64,000 nt of DNA from Sphingomonas aerophila (lineage in GTDB: Bacteria > Pseudomonadota > Alphaproteobacteria > Sphingomonadales > Sphingomonadaceae), in the NCBI RefSeq assembly GCF_014199305.1, contig NZ_JACIJK010000004.1, forward strand, positions 186,001 to 250,000. The letters are read 5' to 3'. A program made the translations under genes and the position numbers. Numbering within the stretch: position 1 is the first letter of the stretch; every line of letters begins with the position of its first letter. Below the pieces are notes generated by a model. The model saw only the letters and a list, made by a program, of their open reading frames with translations. It was not told where the DNA came from and did no database searches. This document shows, one piece after another, positions 1-9,795 of the stretch.

Positions 1-130
1 GCGAGCTCCAGTTGAGGATCGAGTAGTTCCAATACCCCGGCTCAAGCGCGCGGACACCCCGCGGCTAGCGAAAGCACAAGAACTCAAGAGGTCGCGCCGC
101 GCACCACCGTCGCCGGGCGTCGTCGCATGC

Positions 131-153
131 AAAGAAGGCCCGCCGTTGCGGGC
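131..153 (-). terminator. Rho-independent terminator after recA
   Basis: On the minus strand a 6-bp GC stem (GCCCGC/GCGGGC, 138-153) is followed by a TTCTTT tract. It lies about 40 nt past the recA stop and faces the right way to end recA transcription. Confidence 0.65.
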
Positions 154-195
154 GAGCCTCCTGGTGTATCGGGCAGCCAGTCCGATCACGGTATC

Positions 196-1266
196 TTAAA
201 TATCGTCTTCCTCGCTGGGACCGGCCATCATCTCCTCGGCGACCTGGTCGGTCCGTTGGCGAATGGCACGCTCCAGCCGGTCGGCGACCTCCGGATTTTC
301 GCGGAGATAGTTCTTGGCGTTCTCACGACCCTGGCCAATGCGGATCGAGTCATAGGAGAACCACGAACCCGACTTCTCGACCAGCCCGGCCTTGACGCCA
401 AGGTCCAGGATCTCGCCGATCTTGGAGATACCCTCGCCGTACATGATGTCGAATTCCACCTGCTTGAACGGCGGTGCGACCTTGTTCTTGACTACCTTCA
501 CGCGGGTCGCGTTGCCGACGATGTCCTCGCGGTCCTTGATCTGGCCGGTGCGGCGGATGTCGAGGCGGACGGAGGCATAGAATTTCAGCGCGTTGCCGCC
601 GGTCGTCGTCTCCGGATTGCCGTACATCACGCCGATCTTCATGCGCAGCTGGTTGATGAAGATCACCATGCAGCGCGAACGGCTGATCGAGCCGGTCAGC
701 TTGCGCAGCGACTGCGACATCAGGCGGGCCTGAAGACCGACATGGCTGTCGCCCATCTCACCCTCGATCTCTGCCCGCGGCACCAGCGCGGCGACCGAGT
801 CGACCACCAGAACATCGATTGCGTTGGACCGGACGAGAGTGTCGACGATCTCCAGTGCCTGCTCGCCAGTGTCCGGCTGCGAGACGATCAGTTCGTCGAT
901 GTTAACGCCCAGCTTCTTGGCATAAACCGGATCCAGCGCGTGTTCGGCATCGACGAACGCTGCAGTGCCGCCGTTCTTCTGAGCCTCAGCGATCACATGG
1001 AGCGCGAGCGTGGTTTTGCCCGACGATTCAGGGCCATATACCTCGATCACGCGGCCGCGCGGCAAGCCGCCCACGCCCAGCGCGATGTCGAGGCCGAGCG
1101 ACCCGGTCGAGATAGCCTCAACCTGCATCGCTTCCTTTTGGCCGAGCTTCATCGCTGAGCCCTTGCCGAACGCGCGGTCTATCTGCGCGAGGGCGGCGTC
1201 CAGCGCCTTTTGACGGTCTGCGTTGGCGGTTGCCACGTTATCGATCACCTGCAGTTTGGCGGCCAT
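196..1266 (-). CDS. recA: Recombinase RecA
   Basis: RecA forms ATP-dependent filaments on single-stranded DNA, drives strand exchange and triggers LexA self-cleavage in the SOS response. The 356-residue protein has the Walker A loop GPESSGKTT, the Walker B segment ending VLVVDS, loop L1 ([11 protein letters not shown]) and loop L2 ([21 protein letters not shown]), and an acidic tail (EEDDI). I start at the ATG before AAKLQVID; an in-frame ATG 12 nt upstream is possible but has no better ribosome site. A LexA box lies about 80 bp upstream, so SOS control is expected, and a hairpin terminator follows the stop. Confidence 0.98.
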   Translation of the reverse strand: MAAKLQVIDNVATANADRQKALDAALAQIDRAFGKGSAMKLGQKEAMQVEAISTGSLGLDIALGVGGLPRGRVIEVYGPESSGKTTLALHVIAEAQKNGGTAAFVDAEHALDPVYAKKLGVNIDELIVSQPDTGEQALEIVDTLVRSNAIDVLVVDSVAALVPRAEIEGEMGDSHVGLQARLMSQSLRKLTGSISRSRCMVIFINQLRMKIGVMYGNPETTTGGNALKFYASVRLDIRRTGQIKDREDIVGNATRVKVVKNKVAPPFKQVEFDIMYGEGISKIGEILDLGVKAGLVEKSGSWFSYDSIRIGQGRENAKNYLRENPEVADRLERAIRQRTDQVAEEMMAGPSEEDDI

Positions 1267-1343
1267 TGTCCGTCCCATCGCTAGAGCATGCGCGCGATCC
1301 GATCAACGCGTCTGATCAGACATGTACTCGATGTGTTCCGTCG

Positions 1344-1358
1344 GAACAAGAGTGGAAC
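1344..1358. promoter_or_regulatory. LexA (SOS) box of recA
   Basis: The plus strand reads GAAC-AAGAGTG-GAAC, an exact match to the direct-repeat LexA site of alphaproteobacteria (GAAC-N7-GAAC, or GTTC-N7-GTTC on the other strand). It lies 78 bp upstream of the recA start, in the gap between recA and ispE. The match is seen directly; LexA binding is inferred. Confidence 0.85.
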
Positions 1359-1403
1359 GAGGATTTTTTCCTCGGCTCCGCTCGATGCGGCGGGTCCCAA
1401 CAC

Positions 1404-2291
1404 TCATGCCAGCGAGGTCGGGAGCGTCCACCAGCCCCTGCGCTCTGCAAGTCCTGCCGCAGCGTCGCGGTCGGCATCGGTTTCGAACAGGGCAAAGCAG
1501 GTCGCGCCCGACCCGGACATGCGCGACAGGATGGCGCCGGGCGCGGCGGCGAGCAGTTCCTCCACCTCTCCGATCAAAGGCGCAAGCAATCGCGCCGGAC
1601 CGGCCAGGTCATTGCGCCCCGCAAGTGCCCGCTCGATCAGGTTTCCATCGCGCAGTGCGCCGCGGTCTACGCCGTCCCAGGCGCGGAACACCGCCGCGGT
1701 CGAGACGGCCACGCCGGGGTTGACGAGCAGGAGCGGTATTCCCGGCCTGCCCTCGATCACGGCAAGCTCCTCGCCCGCGCCGGTGCCGATGCTGGTGCGG
1801 CCGAGCAGGCAGGCGGGCACGTCCGCGCCCAAGGGACGGGCCATGGCGGTGAGACGCGGGTCGCCTGATGCGACGCCGGCGATCCTTGCCAGCGCACGCA
1901 AGGTCGCCGCCGCATCCGCCGACCCACCCCCGATGCCAGAGGCAACAGGCAGGTGCTTGTCGAGCGTGATCGCCTGGGGCGGAATGTCGGGGAAGACGCG
2001 GGTGAAGGCGTTCGCGGCCTTCTCGATCAGATTGTCTGGTACGGCAAATGCTTCACCCGCGGTGGCCGGCACGAGGCGTGGAGACACAGCCTCGACCTCC
2101 GCCGGCGAACCAAGCGCCCCGGCAAAGGGGCCGGTTATGGTCAGACTCCATTCCTCCGCTGGCGCGACCAATACCGTGTCCCCGTCCCGCGCGAAGGCGA
2201 ACAGTGTCTCCAGGTCGTGATAGCCGTCCGGCCGGCGGCGACGGACGTGAAGGGCGAGATTGATCTTCGCCGGCGCTCGCTCAATGATCAT
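1404..2291 (-). CDS. ispE: 4-diphosphocytidyl-2-C-methyl-D-erythritol kinase
   Basis: IspE phosphorylates CDP-ME in the methylerythritol phosphate route to isoprenoids, in the cytoplasm. The 295-residue GHMP kinase starts MIIERAPAKINLALHV, has the ATP-binding loop LPVASGIGGGSADAAA and the C-terminal GHMP motif RMSGSGATCF. Its ATG overlaps the stop of the upstream TPR gene (ATGA), so the two are probably translationally coupled. The start at 2291 is supported by that overlap and by the family N-terminus. Confidence 0.95.
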   Translation of the reverse strand: MIIERAPAKINLALHVRRRRPDGYHDLETLFAFARDGDTVLVAPAEEWSLTITGPFAGALGSPAEVEAVSPRLVPATAGEAFAVPDNLIEKAANAFTRVFPDIPPQAITLDKHLPVASGIGGGSADAAATLRALARIAGVASGDPRLTAMARPLGADVPACLLGRTSIGTGAGEELAVIEGRPGIPLLLVNPGVAVSTAAVFRAWDGVDRGALRDGNLIERALAGRNDLAGPARLLAPLIGEVEELLAAAPGAILSRMSGSGATCFALFETDADRDAAAGLAERRGWWTLPTSLA

Positions 2292-3853
2292 CGACGCGGC
2301 AGCAACCCGCTGGCGATCTTGCCCGTCAACCGCGCGGCGAGATCGCCCTCTGCCCCAAGCGCGGCGGCGCGCCATGCGTAGCGGGCCTCATATCGGCGGC
2401 CGAGCGACCAGTAGACGTCGCCCAGATGTTCGCCGATGTCGGCATCGCCGGGCTGTGCCGCCGCGGCGCGTTCGATCAGCGGCAGGGCGCGCGTCGTCTG
2501 GCCGGTCAGATAATATGCCCAGCCGAGCGAGTCGGTGATGGCGGCGTTATCGGGATCGAGCGCGCTCGCCCGTTCAAGAAGCTTGGCAGAAGCCTGCACC
2601 GCTTCACCCCGCGCGATCCTGGCATATCCGAGGTAGTTGAGCGCCAGGGGTTCGGTCGGGCCCAGCGCCACCGCCCTTTCCAGCGCCGCGCGTGCTTCCG
2701 GCCAACGTCCACCCCGGTCCAGCGCACCGCCATATTGCATCCAGGCGGACCAGCTGTTGGGGGCTGCATCCACCGCCCGCTTGTACCACCGCGCCGCCTC
2801 GTCGAACCGCTCGGCCGTCGCCAGCAAGTCGCCATAGCGCTGCCAGTCGTTTGAGCTTGCATCCGTGGCTTCGGCACGGGCGCGAGCCGCGGGAAGTGCT
2901 TCTGCGGTGCGGCCTGCGCCGTTCAGGATGCTGACGCGCGTGGCGGCGGCAAGGCCAGCGAGCGGGGCATCCGCCCCAACCTGCCCCAGCACAGAAAGCG
3001 CGGGGCCAGGAACGCCACCACGGGCGAGGGATGTCGCAAGGATGACACGCGCACGGTCGTTGGTGGGATCAGCGTTGATGGCCGCGCGGGTAAGCGCCAC
3101 CAGCAGCGGCGCGGCCGTTTCCTCTCCCAAATCGGCCGCAACTCGGGTCAGCAGACGTGACACGGCGAAGCCGAGGGTCGGTTTGGCGGGCACCCCGGCC
3201 CGAAATGCGCGCTCTAGCGGCCCCTGGCCCGGCAGCAACGCCGCCGCCTCGGCACGTCGTCCTTGTCCGCTCAACAGCTGTGACGCGGTGAGTCGCAAGT
3301 CCAGGTCACCATCGCCGCCGCGAACCGCCTCCAGCGCAGCCAGGCCCGTGGCGGTCTGCCCCCGCGCGATCAGCAACAGCGCCCGCGTTTCGGTCGCGAG
3401 CCGCCGCGACAGCGCGTCGCCCGAAGCGGCATCCAGGGCACCTGATGCGTCCACACCCTGCGAGAAGGCGATCCAGCCGAGCAGGGACGGAACCAGGATC
3501 CGCAGCGGCCCTCCGGTCAGCCGTGCCGCCGCTCGTTGCGCGGCCGCCGCATCGCCGGCCCGCGCCGCCTGAGCCAAGGGCAGCAATGCCGCATCGGCAG
3601 GCGCCACGCCCGCCCTGTCCAGCACGGCAGCAGCGCGGCGGGCGAGCACATCGTCGCCCGCGTCCAGGGATTCCCGATACGCACGAATGGCGATCAGGGC
3701 ATTGTCGGGCTCCGCGTCGAGCGCGCGCGCATAGGCGGCGCTCGCCGCGACCGGCTCCCCGCTCGCATCTGCCGCACGCGCGCTCAGATATGCGGCCAGT
3801 CCGCCGGTATCGGCCAAGGCCGGGCTCGCCACCAGAGACGCGGCGGCGAGCAA
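2288..3853 (-). CDS. Exported tetratricopeptide-repeat protein
   Basis: This protein of about 521 residues begins with a short signal-like stretch (LLAAASLVASPALA) followed by helical TPR-type repeats, clearest between residues 300 and 480 (for example GDLLATAERFDEAARWYKRA and LNYLGYARIARGE). It probably acts as a periplasmic or membrane-associated scaffold; no partner can be named. The start is a TTG eight bases after the ETF-QO stop, and the signal peptide is short, so the start is uncertain. The gene is coupled to ispE downstream by an ATGA overlap. Confidence 0.85.
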   Translation of the reverse strand: MLAAASLVASPALADTGGLAAYLSARAADASGEPVAASAAYARALDAEPDNALIAIRAYRESLDAGDDVLARRAAAVLDRAGVAPADAALLPLAQAARAGDAAAAQRAAARLTGGPLRILVPSLLGWIAFSQGVDASGALDAASGDALSRRLATETRALLLIARGQTATGLAALEAVRGGDGDLDLRLTASQLLSGQGRRAEAAALLPGQGPLERAFRAGVPAKPTLGFAVSRLLTRVAADLGEETAAPLLVALTRAAINADPTNDRARVILATSLARGGVPGPALSVLGQVGADAPLAGLAAATRVSILNGAGRTAEALPAARARAEATDASSNDWQRYGDLLATAERFDEAARWYKRAVDAAPNSWSAWMQYGGALDRGGRWPEARAALERAVALGPTEPLALNYLGYARIARGEAVQASAKLLERASALDPDNAAITDSLGWAYYLTGQTTRALPLIERAAAAQPGDADIGEHLGDVYWSLGRRYEARYAWRAAALGAEGDLAARLTGKIASGLLPRR

Positions 3854-3860
3854 GTGCGGC

Positions 3861-5516
3861 TTACATGTTCGGGTAATTGGGGCCTCCGCCGCCTTCGGGC
3901 ACGACCCAGTTGATGTTCTGGGTCGGGTCCTTGATGTCGCACGTCTTGCAATGAACGCAGTTCTGGGCGTTGATCACGAATTTCGGGTCGCCCGTATCCA
4001 CGCCAACGAACTCGTATACGCCTGCCGGACAGTAACGCTGGGACGGCCCATCGTACAGCGGCAGGTTGTACGATACGGGAATATCGGGATCCCGTAGCGT
4101 CAGGTGAACCGGCTGATCCTCCTCATGGTTGGTGTTCGACAGGAACACGGACGACAGCCGATCGAAGGTCAGTACGCCATCGGGCTTGGGATAGAGCGGC
4201 GGGGTCACCAGGTCCTTGCGCCACAGCGTCTCATGATCGGGCTTGTGCTTCATGGTGATCGGCCACTTCAGGCCGAAATGTTCCATCCACATGGCTATGC
4301 CGGACAGGCCGGAGCCGATGAAGTCGCCGAACTTCTTGACCAACGGCACTACGTTGCGGACGGTGGATAGCTCCTTGTAGAGCCACGACGCCTCGAACGC
4401 CTGCGGATAAGCGGTCAGTTCGTCGCCCTCGCGCCCGGCCTGGATCGCGGCAAAAGTGGCTTCCGCAGCCATGATCGCGGACTTCTGCGCGCCATGAGTG
4501 CCCTTGATCCGGGGCACGTTCAGGAAGCCCGCCGAACATCCGATCAGCGCGCCGCCGGGGAAGACCAGCTTGGGGATGGACTGCAGCCCGCCGTCATTGA
4601 TCACCCGTGCGCCATAGGAGATGCGCTTGCCCCCCTCCAGCAGCTCGGCAACGGCCGGATGCGTCTTCCACTTCTGCATTTCCTGGAACGGGGAGATGTA
4701 CGGATTTGTATAGCCAAGCCAGGTCACGAACCCGATCGACACCTGCCCGTTGGCCTGGTGGTAGATCCACCCGCCGCCATTGGCATCATCGCCGAGCGGG
4801 AACCCCTGCGTGTGGATGACGCGGCCAGGATGATGCTTCTCGGGCGCGATGTCCCAAAGCTCCTTGACGCCCAGGCCATAGACCTGCGGCTGGCTGTCGC
4901 GCGCGAGGTCAAACAGGCGGATGATCTCCTTGGACAGGTGGCCGCGAACGCCTTCCGCAAAGAAGGTGTACTTGGCGTGGAGCTCCAGGCCCGGCTGGTA
5001 GTCCGGCTTGTGCGTGCCATCGCGTGCGACGCCCATGTCCCCGGTCGCGACACCCTTCACCCGGCCATCATCATGGAACAGGATCTCGGCCGCGGCGAAG
5101 CCCGGGAAGATCTCGACACCCAGTTCCTCGGCCTGCCCCGCCAGCCAACGGCACAGGTTGCCAAGGCTGCCCGTGTAAGTGCCCTTGTTGTGGAGGAAGG
5201 GCGGGGTCCACAGATGCGGCAGGTTGAACTTGCGCCGGGCGGTCAGCACCCAGTGGAGGTTCTCCGTCACCGGCACCTCTGCCAACGGGCAGCCCTTTTC
5301 GCGCCAGTCGGGGATTAATTCGTCGAGCCCACGCGGGTCGATCACTGCGCCCGACAGGATATGGGCGCCGACCTCCGATCCCTTTTCCAGGACGCAGACC
5401 GACAGCTCGGTGCCGGCATCGGCGGCAAGTTGTTTCAGGCGGATCGCCGCGCTGAGCCCGGCTGGGCCCGCGCCGACGATCACCACGTCATAGGGCATCG
5501 ACTCGCGTTCGCTCAT
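3861..5516 (-). CDS. Electron transfer flavoprotein-ubiquinone oxidoreductase
   Basis: ETF-QO passes electrons from reduced electron-transfer flavoprotein (fatty acid and amino acid oxidation) to ubiquinone at the membrane. The 551-residue protein has the N-terminal FAD fold (VVIVGAGPAGLSAA) and the C-terminal 4Fe-4S ligands CPAGVYEF, then NCVHCKTCDIKDP. An AGGAGAG ribosome site lies seven bases before the ATG at 5516. The preceding in-frame codons lack a ribosome site. It heads the ETF-QO-TPR-ispE gene row. Confidence 0.96.
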   Translation of the reverse strand: MSERESMPYDVVIVGAGPAGLSAAIRLKQLAADAGTELSVCVLEKGSEVGAHILSGAVIDPRGLDELIPDWREKGCPLAEVPVTENLHWVLTARRKFNLPHLWTPPFLHNKGTYTGSLGNLCRWLAGQAEELGVEIFPGFAAAEILFHDDGRVKGVATGDMGVARDGTHKPDYQPGLELHAKYTFFAEGVRGHLSKEIIRLFDLARDSQPQVYGLGVKELWDIAPEKHHPGRVIHTQGFPLGDDANGGGWIYHQANGQVSIGFVTWLGYTNPYISPFQEMQKWKTHPAVAELLEGGKRISYGARVINDGGLQSIPKLVFPGGALIGCSAGFLNVPRIKGTHGAQKSAIMAAEATFAAIQAGREGDELTAYPQAFEASWLYKELSTVRNVVPLVKKFGDFIGSGLSGIAMWMEHFGLKWPITMKHKPDHETLWRKDLVTPPLYPKPDGVLTFDRLSSVFLSNTNHEEDQPVHLTLRDPDIPVSYNLPLYDGPSQRYCPAGVYEFVGVDTGDPKFVINAQNCVHCKTCDIKDPTQNINWVVPEGGGGPNYPNM

Positions 5517-5645
5517 GTTTCTCTCCTGGCCGGCCCGCGCTAGCCCAGCTTCGCCATGCCCTGATCTGAACGGTCGGGCGCGCACCGGCAACGTCTTGTC
5601 CCCCTAGCGGATCGGACAAGTTGACCGAAACGTCAACTGCGCAAC

Positions 5646-6383
5646 ATGGGATATGTCATGGGAGCAGAGCTACCAGGCGATTGGCGGGCAGAGGCAGCAA
5701 GTGCGCTGGCCTGGTGGGCGGACGCGGGTGTCGACTTGCTGGTGGAGGACACACCACGCGACTGGTTCGCGGCCCCCCTTCTGCCCACTGCCCTTCCGCC
5801 AAGCCCGCCGGTGCCGGCTGACGACGTCGCGCTGCCGACCGATTGGGAAGCGTTCGCCGCATGGCGGCGCGGCCCCGCCTCACCCGAAGCCGGCTGGCGG
5901 GGCGAGCACCTGCCCGCCTCCGGCCCCGTACCAGCGCGCGTCATGGTGCTGGTGGACTGCCCCGATCGGGAGGATGGCCCCGACAGCGGGTTGATGTCGG
6001 GTTCGTCAGGCAAGTTGTTCGACCGGATGCTGGCGGCCATCGGGCTCAGCCGCGAAACGGTGCACCTGGCCAGCCTGTGCGGCAAACGACCCATGGCCGG
6101 CCGCACCCCGCGCGAGGATGAAGAACGGTTGGTGGAGATTGCCCGCCATCACATCGGCCTGGTCGCCCCCAAAAGGCTGCTGGTGATGGGAGATGCGGCG
6201 AGCCGTGCCCTGCTCACGACGGGCGTCCAGTCAGCGCGGGGCCGTTTACATCCCCTTAACCATGAAGCTGGCCTAACGGAGGTTGTCGCGAGCTTTCACC
6301 CGCGCTTCCTGCTGGAGAAGCCCGCCGCAAAGGCAGAGGCCTGGAAAGATTTGCAGATGCTGATCGGGGAACCGACGACGTGA
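5646..6383 (+). CDS. Uracil-DNA glycosylase family protein
   Basis: This 245-residue protein resembles the UDG superfamily. It has a segment GSSGKLFDRMLAAIGLSRE followed by the LASLCGKRP strand, then VMGDAASRALL, and the motif SFHPRFLL, which corresponds to the family 4 signature HPSYLL. The usual N-terminal cysteine cluster of family 4 enzymes is not evident and the first 90 residues are divergent, so enzymatic activity is uncertain. It is divergent from ETF-QO, and its stop overlaps the GTG of the transglycosylase gene (GTGA). Confidence 0.8.
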   Translation: MGYVMGAELPGDWRAEAASALAWWADAGVDLLVEDTPRDWFAAPLLPTALPPSPPVPADDVALPTDWEAFAAWRRGPASPEAGWRGEHLPASGPVPARVMVLVDCPDREDGPDSGLMSGSSGKLFDRMLAAIGLSRETVHLASLCGKRPMAGRTPREDEERLVEIARHHIGLVAPKRLLVMGDAASRALLTTGVQSARGRLHPLNHEAGLTEVVASFHPRFLLEKPAAKAEAWKDLQMLIGEPTT

Positions 6384-8215
6384 TCCGACTGACGGTTTCC
6401 GCGGCTACGCTGGCCGCTATGGCGGCAGTACTGCCGCAGGCCGCGGTGGCCGCAGAGCCAATGGAGGGGGCCCGGACCGCGACGCCCTCCCAGGCGTCCA
6501 TACCCGCGCAACTCGACCAGGCGCAGCGCGACGCTTACCGGGCGGTATTCGCGGCGATCCGTGACGGCCGTTGGACGGATGCCCAGATCGGGCTCGACAC
6601 CATGACGCCCGGGCCGCTGCATGCCTTTGCCCGCGCCGAGCTCTACACCGCCAAGGGATCGCCCCGCGTTGAGCTGGAGCCGGTTGCCGCCCTGCTCGCC
6701 GAAGCACCGGAGCTGCCGCAGGCGGCGGCATTGGCCCGCATCGCCAAGGCTCGCGGCGCGGTGGACCTGCCGCCGCTGCCGGTCGAACAGCGGCTGATCT
6801 GGCAGGACGGCGCCCCGCGCCGCGTCCGCACCAAGGCCATCAAGAGCGATCTGGTTGCCGCCGACCTCGGCACCCGTATGCAGCCCTTCGTCAAGGTTGA
6901 TGACGGCGCGTCGGCAGAAGCACTTCTCAACGCGACCCAGGGCTTGTCGCCCGAAGCGCTGACCGAGTGGCAGCATCGGGTCGGCTGGATGTATTTCCTG
7001 ATCGGCGACGACGTGAACGCCCGACGTCTTGCAGCGGCAGCGCAGGACGGCGTCGGCGAGTGGGCAGTGCAGGCCCGCTGGATGGGCGCGCTCTCCGCTT
7101 GGCGGCAGAATGATTGCGCCGCGGCCGAAACGGGCTTCGAGGGCGTGGCAAGCCGTGCAGGCGATGTCGACCTGCGTGCTGCGGCTTTTTACTGGGCCGC
7201 GCGCGCCGACATGGCCTGCCAACGGCCCGACAAGATCCAGGCGCGGCTGACGGCGGCAGCGCAGTTCGGCGAAAGCTTCTATGGCCAGCTCGCCCGCCAG
7301 GCGCTGATGATGAAGGACGCGATCAAGCCAGCAGCCGGTTTTGTCCAGGCGGATTGGGCGGCGCTGGACAAGCGTCCCAACGTCCGTGTTGCCGCCGCTC
7401 TTGCCGAGATCGGTGAGGCCGACTTCGCGGAGGACGTGATCCGCCAGCAGGCAAAGATCGGCAACCCGGCGGAGTTCGGTAGCCTGGTTCGCCTCGCGGA
7501 AACGCTGGACCTGCCAGCCACCACGGTCTGGCTCGCCCATAACTGTCCGGTCGGCGTCACGGCCGCGACCGAGGCGCGCTATCCGACGCCGAACTGGAAA
7601 CCCGACAGCGGCTGGCGCGTGGACAAGGCGCTGGTTTATGCGCACACGCTCGAAGAGTCGCGGTTCCGCAGCAAGGTCGTCAGCCCTGCAGGGGCCTATG
7701 GCCTGATGCAGATCATGCCGGCGGCCGCGACCGATTATGGTCGTGAAAAGGGCCTGCTGTCCGTGGACCGCTCTGCCCTGACAAAGCCGTCCGTCAACAT
7801 GGACGTCGGCCAGCGGCATCTGGAGCGGCTTCGCGACATGGCGGGCATCACCGGCGGGCTGCTGCCCAAGGTCATCGCCGCCTATAATGCCGGCCCCAAG
7901 CCGGTCAGCGAATGGAACGCCATTGTCCGCGATGGCGGCGACCCGCTGCTCTATATCGAGAGCATCCCCTATTGGGAGACACGCGGTTACGTCACCACCG
8001 TGCTACGCAATTACTGGGTTTACGAGACGCAGGGCGGCCAGAAAAAGCTGCCGAGCCGGTCGGCGCTGGCGCAGGGTATGTGGCCCCGTTTCCCCGGCCT
8101 TCCAGGGGGCGCAGCGGTTCGCCTGAACGCCCAGCCGAACCGCAGTGCGCAGGCGAGCACGATCGCGGTGAACGCTGCTGTACCGACGGGGCCTGTACCG
8201 GTCGCGGCGGAGTAA
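6380..8215 (+). CDS. Soluble lytic murein transglycosylase
   Basis: This enzyme cleaves peptidoglycan glycan strands non-hydrolytically in the periplasm, leaving 1,6-anhydro ends. The 611-residue protein has a signal peptide (to about residue 25), a long alpha-helical N-terminal part like the Slt70 superhelix, and a C-terminal SLT domain. That domain carries the catalytic Glu in HTLEESRF and the [13 protein letters not shown] and AYNAGP motifs. The GTG start overlaps the upstream stop. A proline/alanine-rich tail follows the catalytic domain. Confidence 0.93.
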   Translation: MIRLTVSAATLAAMAAVLPQAAVAAEPMEGARTATPSQASIPAQLDQAQRDAYRAVFAAIRDGRWTDAQIGLDTMTPGPLHAFARAELYTAKGSPRVELEPVAALLAEAPELPQAAALARIAKARGAVDLPPLPVEQRLIWQDGAPRRVRTKAIKSDLVAADLGTRMQPFVKVDDGASAEALLNATQGLSPEALTEWQHRVGWMYFLIGDDVNARRLAAAAQDGVGEWAVQARWMGALSAWRQNDCAAAETGFEGVASRAGDVDLRAAAFYWAARADMACQRPDKIQARLTAAAQFGESFYGQLARQALMMKDAIKPAAGFVQADWAALDKRPNVRVAAALAEIGEADFAEDVIRQQAKIGNPAEFGSLVRLAETLDLPATTVWLAHNCPVGVTAATEARYPTPNWKPDSGWRVDKALVYAHTLEESRFRSKVVSPAGAYGLMQIMPAAATDYGREKGLLSVDRSALTKPSVNMDVGQRHLERLRDMAGITGGLLPKVIAAYNAGPKPVSEWNAIVRDGGDPLLYIESIPYWETRGYVTTVLRNYWVYETQGGQKKLPSRSALAQGMWPRFPGLPGGAAVRLNAQPNRSAQASTIAVNAAVPTGPVPVAAE

Positions 8216-8262
8216 CGCCGCCGCGGCTTGCGCCCGCGCTCGCCCGGCGCGATGGGACGCGC

Positions 8263-8790
8263 ATGCCGATCGATCAAAGCCTGCCTTTTCATCCCGTTCG
8301 CATCGCGGTACTGACCGTGTCCGACACTCGCGGGTTTGCTGAGGATCGGTCAGGCGATACGTTGGTGGAGCGGCTGACCGCCGCGGGGCACATCCTTGCC
8401 GATCGCGTCATCCTTCGCGACGACGTGGACGCGATTGGCGAGCAGCTCCGACGCTGGATTGCGGACGATACGGTCGACTGCGTCGTGACGACCGGCGGCA
8501 CCGGCGTCACCGGTCGTGACGTGACTCCGGAAGCGGTTGAGCGGGTCGCGGACAAGATGATACCGGGCTTTGGCGAGCTCTTCCGCTGGCTCAGTTATGC
8601 AAAGATCGGCACCTCCACCGTCCAGTCCCGCGCCTGCGCCTGCGTCGCTGGCGGCACGTACATCTTCGCCTTGCCGGGCTCCACCGGCGCGGTAAAGGAT
8701 GGCTGGGACGGCATTCTCGCGGACCAGCTCGACAGCAGGCATCGCCCCTGCAACTTCGTGGAATTGATGCCGCGGCTGACGGAGCGGTAG
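8263..8790 (+). CDS. moaB: Molybdenum cofactor biosynthesis protein MoaB
   Basis: MoaB/MogA-type proteins bind molybdopterin and act in adenylylation during molybdenum cofactor synthesis. The 175-residue protein has the family motif [16 protein letters not shown] and a second binding segment [16 protein letters not shown] start at the ATG before [16 protein letters not shown] because the conserved beta strand begins about ten residues later; the reading frame is open further upstream inside the previous gene's tail. Confidence 0.93.
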   Translation: MPIDQSLPFHPVRIAVLTVSDTRGFAEDRSGDTLVERLTAAGHILADRVILRDDVDAIGEQLRRWIADDTVDCVVTTGGTGVTGRDVTPEAVERVADKMIPGFGELFRWLSYAKIGTSTVQSRACACVAGGTYIFALPGSTGAVKDGWDGILADQLDSRHRPCNFVELMPRLTER

Positions 8791-8862
8791 AAGCGCACAT
8801 GCCTCGGGGTAGCGCCCGGGCGCGGATCAGCTACGCTCGGGATAATCAAGCGGGAGCGAGAC

Positions 8863-9366
8863 GTGCGGCCTATTTTTGCGACTTTGAGCATGATCGTGGC
8901 TGGCGCCTTGGCCGCGACAACCGCGATCGCCGGCTTGGATGATCGCCTGCCACCCGCAGCCTATGTTGATCCGGTGGACCAGCAGATCGCCAGAACCGGT
9001 CACGGGGTCGGGAACCGCCCCTTCCCTTGCGCGCGCGAACGGATGGAGCACGGCATCGCCCTTGTCGTGTCGGCACCTACCGAGCGCTGCGTGAAGATGC
9101 TCCCGGCACGGCGATGGCGCGGGCTGTGGACCAACGAGTTCGAGAACTCCCGCTTTTGCCCTGCTCCGGCCAGGTCCTGCACCTTCCGCGACAGGGGTGA
9201 GCGGGTGTGGCTGAACCCCGAAACCTTGCCCAGCAAGCGTGGGAAGCTCTATGCTCTCGAATTCGTTGGCCGCAGAACCATATACAAGGGCCCCTACGGC
9301 CACATGGGCGCGTCCGATCATGTCATTACCGTCGACCGGCTAATCTCGGCACGAAAGCTGCGGTAA
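8863..9366 (+). CDS. Secreted hypothetical protein
   Basis: The product is 167 residues with a signal peptide (MIVAGALAATTAIA region) and then a soluble domain with five cysteines, probably exported to the periplasm. I do not recognise the family. The start is a GTG after a GAGCGAGAC stretch. It stands alone between moaB and the convergent VOC gene. Confidence 0.75.
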   Translation: MRPIFATLSMIVAGALAATTAIAGLDDRLPPAAYVDPVDQQIARTGHGVGNRPFPCARERMEHGIALVVSAPTERCVKMLPARRWRGLWTNEFENSRFCPAPARSCTFRDRGERVWLNPETLPSKRGKLYALEFVGRRTIYKGPYGHMGASDHVITVDRLISARKLR

Positions 9367-9396
9367 GAAGCGCAGTTGGCGCCCAGCGAGGGCGCA

Positions 9397-9738
9397 TCAA
9401 CTCGCCTCCGGCACCATGGCCGCCAGTTCATGCCCATGCGGGTCGGCGAAGTGGAAGCGCCGGCCGCCCGGAAACGAGAAAATCGGCAGCGTCACTCGCC
9501 CGCCGGCCGCAATAACCGCGGCCAGCGTTCCCTCCAGATCATCGACCTCGATCACGGGCAGCAGATGGGCGGTTGCCTGTTCCCGGTCGCCGTTCAGCCC
9601 CAAGTCGACGTCGCCGGTCATCGTTGCCGCGTAGTCCGGCCCGAAGTCGGTGAACGTCCACCCGAACGCGTCCGCATAGAAGCGCCTGGCTACCGCGACG
9701 TTTCCGATTGGCAGTTCGACATAGTTGATCCTCGCCAT
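9397..9738 (-). CDS. VOC (glyoxalase/bleomycin-resistance fold) protein
   Basis: The 113-residue protein has the two beta-alpha-beta-beta-beta modules of the vicinal oxygen chelate fold. It starts MARINYVELPIGNVAVARRF and ends in a typical second metal-site segment, FHFADPHGHELAAM. The substrate cannot be told. The ATG at 9738 is taken because it directly begins the conserved first strand. It is divergent from the radical SAM gene. Confidence 0.9.
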   Translation of the reverse strand: MARINYVELPIGNVAVARRFYADAFGWTFTDFGPDYAATMTGDVDLGLNGDREQATAHLLPVIEVDDLEGTLAAVIAAGGRVTLPIFSFPGGRRFHFADPHGHELAAMVPEAS

Positions 9739-9795
9739 TGACCTGACTCCCGTAACGTTCTTGCTATGTTCTGCGCGTTCGCCTAGGCTTTGACA

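Noticed and set aside
127..1158. Long plus-strand frame across recA
   Set aside because: It is the mirror of recA codons; recA motifs are unmistakable on the minus strand.
6296..7819. 507-codon minus-strand frame across the transglycosylase
   Set aside because: The plus-strand frame has a signal peptide and SLT motifs; this one has no recognisable domain and Arg/His-rich composition typical of a shadow.
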